From positions 1 through 40,412 of IMG/VR virus record IMGVR_UViG_3300042887_000795: 40,412 nt of DNA; one strand, given 5' to 3'. The first letter of the stretch is position 1. The number at the start of each line of letters is the position of its first letter. Positions 39,254-40,412 of this stretch are shown piece by piece. The position numbers and the translations under genes are program-made. This stretch comes from a virus. The notes beneath the pieces are model-generated. The model was not told the DNA's origin. It saw only the letters and a program-made list of their open reading frames with translations, and did not search any database.

Positions 39254-39603
39254 GCCAGCACCTCCTGCACGGGGTCGGAGACGAGCCAGTCGCACAGCGC
39301 CTTCGAGATGGTGGCTGGCTGCGTCCACGCATCGTCGCGCTCGCACACGATCGAGAACCTCGCCTTGCGCTTGCCTCGCACGACCTCGATGAAAACCACC
39401 TTGCGCTCGCCGTCCGGCAAATCTTCGAGCGCAGGCTGCACCTGTCTCGCGTGGACCATGCCGATGTCGAACGCGGCGATCACGAGTTCCGCCTCCAGCA
39501 GCGCCGACTCGTGCGTCGCCTTGAAGGCGATCACGACGCTCGTCAACTTCTTCCCGTCGCGCCAATGCTGGAAGTCGATCGACCACTTGGGCCTGCGTCT
39601 CAT
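39250..39603 (-). CDS. Beta-rich protein of unknown function (117 aa)
   Basis: MRRRPKWSIDFQHWRDGKKL then VVIAFKATHESALLEAELVI and RKVVFIEVVRGKRKARFSIV: alternating strands and a mixed charge pattern. No motif is recognised. The ATG at 39603 overlaps the stop of the winged-helix gene. Its place between a DNA-binding protein and short unknowns suggests a replication/recombination accessory role. Confidence 0.55.
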   Translation of the reverse strand: MRRRPKWSIDFQHWRDGKKLTSVVIAFKATHESALLEAELVIAAFDIGMVHARQVQPALEDLPDGERKVVFIEVVRGKRKARFSIVCERDDAWTQPATISKALCDWLVSDPVQEVLA

Positions 39604-39929
39604 TCCGTGCCTCCCATCGGGAACAGGGTCATCGCCGTCGCCGGGACGCACACGATCCGGGGACGCCCGGCCGTGCCCTTTCGGACACGGCCGGAGTCCA
39701 CGATCAGCCCGAGCGAGCGGAGTTCGCTGCAACGCTTCCACCAGCAGCCGCCGACCCCGGCGACCGCAGCGGCCTCCTCGTCGGTGAGCCCGTCCGGGTG
39801 CTGCTCGAACGCACGGAGGATGGTCTCCCGCTGGGTGACCGCCGCCTCGCGGATGCTTCGATCCGCGTAACTGCTGGTCCACGGGTCGGTGACACGGACG
39901 CACGCGATGTCAGAACGGGATTTCGTCAT
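39600..39929 (-). CDS. Winged-helix DNA-binding-like protein (109 aa)
   Basis: The middle TQRETILRAFEQHPDGLTDE then EAAAVAGVGGCWWKRCSELR and SLGLIVDSGRVRKGTAGRPR follows the phage winged-helix pattern: helix, recognition helix, then a wing ending with G-R-P. It overlaps the end of the RecT-like gene, its ATG being inside the codons for the acidic tip. It may bind DNA at an origin or operator. A transcription factor is equally possible. Confidence 0.7.
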   Translation of the reverse strand: MTKSRSDIACVRVTDPWTSSYADRSIREAAVTQRETILRAFEQHPDGLTDEEAAAVAGVGGCWWKRCSELRSLGLIVDSGRVRKGTAGRPRIVCVPATAMTLFPMGGTE

Positions 39930-40412
39930 CGGACAAGTCCTTGTGCGGCCCGGACTGCGCTGCGCTGGAGGCGACTGGGACGCGACGCATCTCGGTGATC
40001 TTGGCCTTCGCCGCCTTCGGCGCGTCGGCCGGGGGCTGCTCGACCACGATCGACACCTCGCTGCCGACGGCGTCGTGCAACGCCTCGAACAGGTCGGGGT
40101 TCCACACGTTGAAGCGGCCGCCGCTCGTCGTGACCGCCATGAACGGCGACCGCGACTTGTTGTTGGCGACCTTCTCCTCGACGCCCTCGATCACGACGGT
40201 CATGTACTCGCCGTCCCCGTCCCCCGCCGGGAGGGAGGAAGCACCAGCCGAAGCGGCGCTCCCTCCCCTTCCGGGGGACTGATCAGCCACGGCAGCAACC
40301 GGGGCCGGAGTGGATGGCTCGCGCATGGTAGCAGACTGGACCGCCACCTTGAGGGCCGTGAGCCCGGACGCCTTCGGCACCGACGGCTCCGGCGGCAGCG
40401 GCTTGCCCGCTC
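39910..40412 (-). CDS. RecT-like protein, C-terminal part: OB-like domain and SSB-type acidic tip
   Basis: C-terminal part of the gene whose start is at 608 (same frame across the join). After a Ser/Ala/Pro/Gly linker, residues about 229-306 (EYMTVVIEGVEEKVANNKSR then GGRFNVWNPDLFEALHDAVG, SEVSIVVEQPP) are a small beta-rich domain of OB type. The protein ends KDLSDDEIPF, which resembles the C-terminal tip of bacterial SSB (DDDIPF). In SSB this tip recruits repair and replication proteins. A RecT-type annealing domain plus an SSB-like domain and tip in one chain would combine annealing with partner recruitment. The repeat 40286-40412 is part of the reading frame. Confidence 0.8.
   Translation of the reverse strand, partial: AGKPLPPEPSVPKASGLTALKVAVQSATMREPSTPAPVAAVADQSPGRGGSAASAGASSLPAGDGDGEYMTVVIEGVEEKVANNKSRSPFMAVTTSGGRFNVWNPDLFEALHDAVGSEVSIVVEQPPADAPKAAKAKITEMRRVPVASSAAQSGPHKDLSDDEIPF
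40286..40412. repeat. Direct terminal repeat, right copy
   Basis: Identical to 1-127 at every base. It encodes residues about 161-203 of the RecT-like protein in the same frame as the left copy. It marks the circular overlap of the assembly. When counting genes this copy must not be counted twice. Confidence 0.95.

Overview
The window is a complete, GC-rich tailed-bacteriophage genome with a podovirus-like gene set, assembled as a circle. The first 127 bases and the last 127 bases are identical, and one reading frame runs unbroken across the join, so the unique circle is 40,285 bp. Support for a phage: small and large terminase, portal, scaffold, major capsid protein, tail adaptor, nozzle-like protein, three fibre-like proteins, a run of internal-virion-type proteins ending in a 3,018-residue polyvalent protein, and a RecE/RecT-type recombination pair. 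No integrase, DNA polymerase, RNA polymerase, recognisable endolysin, tRNA or CRISPR array was seen. A lipoprotein plus membrane-segment protein of unimolecular-spanin layout points to a host with an outer membrane; the host genus cannot be read from the sequence.

Layout. (1) Late region, minus strand, about 32117 down to 1770: terminases, a cluster of tiny lysine-rich proteins, portal, scaffold, capsid, decoration-like protein, adaptor, fibre A, fibre B, a lysis-like membrane cassette, fibre C, nozzle, a GNAT acetyltransferase, three alanine/glutamine-rich internal proteins and the giant protein. (2) Recombination/replication operon, minus strand, 1704 down through the circle join to 38062: a ribbon-helix-helix (RHH) regulator, RecE-like exonuclease, RecT-like annealing protein with an OB-like domain and an SSB-type acidic tip, a winged-helix protein and five small unknowns, closed by a terminator at 37701-37731. 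(3) Short minus operon, 37657 to 36538: a 94-residue unknown, a RusA-like resolvase and a PD-(D/E)XK-like nuclease. (4) Plus-strand right arm, 32249-36386: ten or eleven small, mostly unknown early-type genes, each behind a near-identical leader, ending at a terminator near 36453-36489.

The most notable observation is regulatory. The palindrome CTGTGGTG-N4-CACCACAG occurs as a perfect copy just downstream of the promoter of the RHH gene and as two imperfect copies at the fronts of the other two non-late operons. A further perfect copy lies inside the portal gene. The simplest model is that the 65-residue RHH protein controls itself and all three early operons through one operator type. Other points of interest are the RecT/OB/SSB-tip fusion, the two low-GC ADP-ribosyltransferase-like segments in the giant protein, the cassette-like right arm, and the lysis-like genes lying between fibre genes without a visible endolysin.
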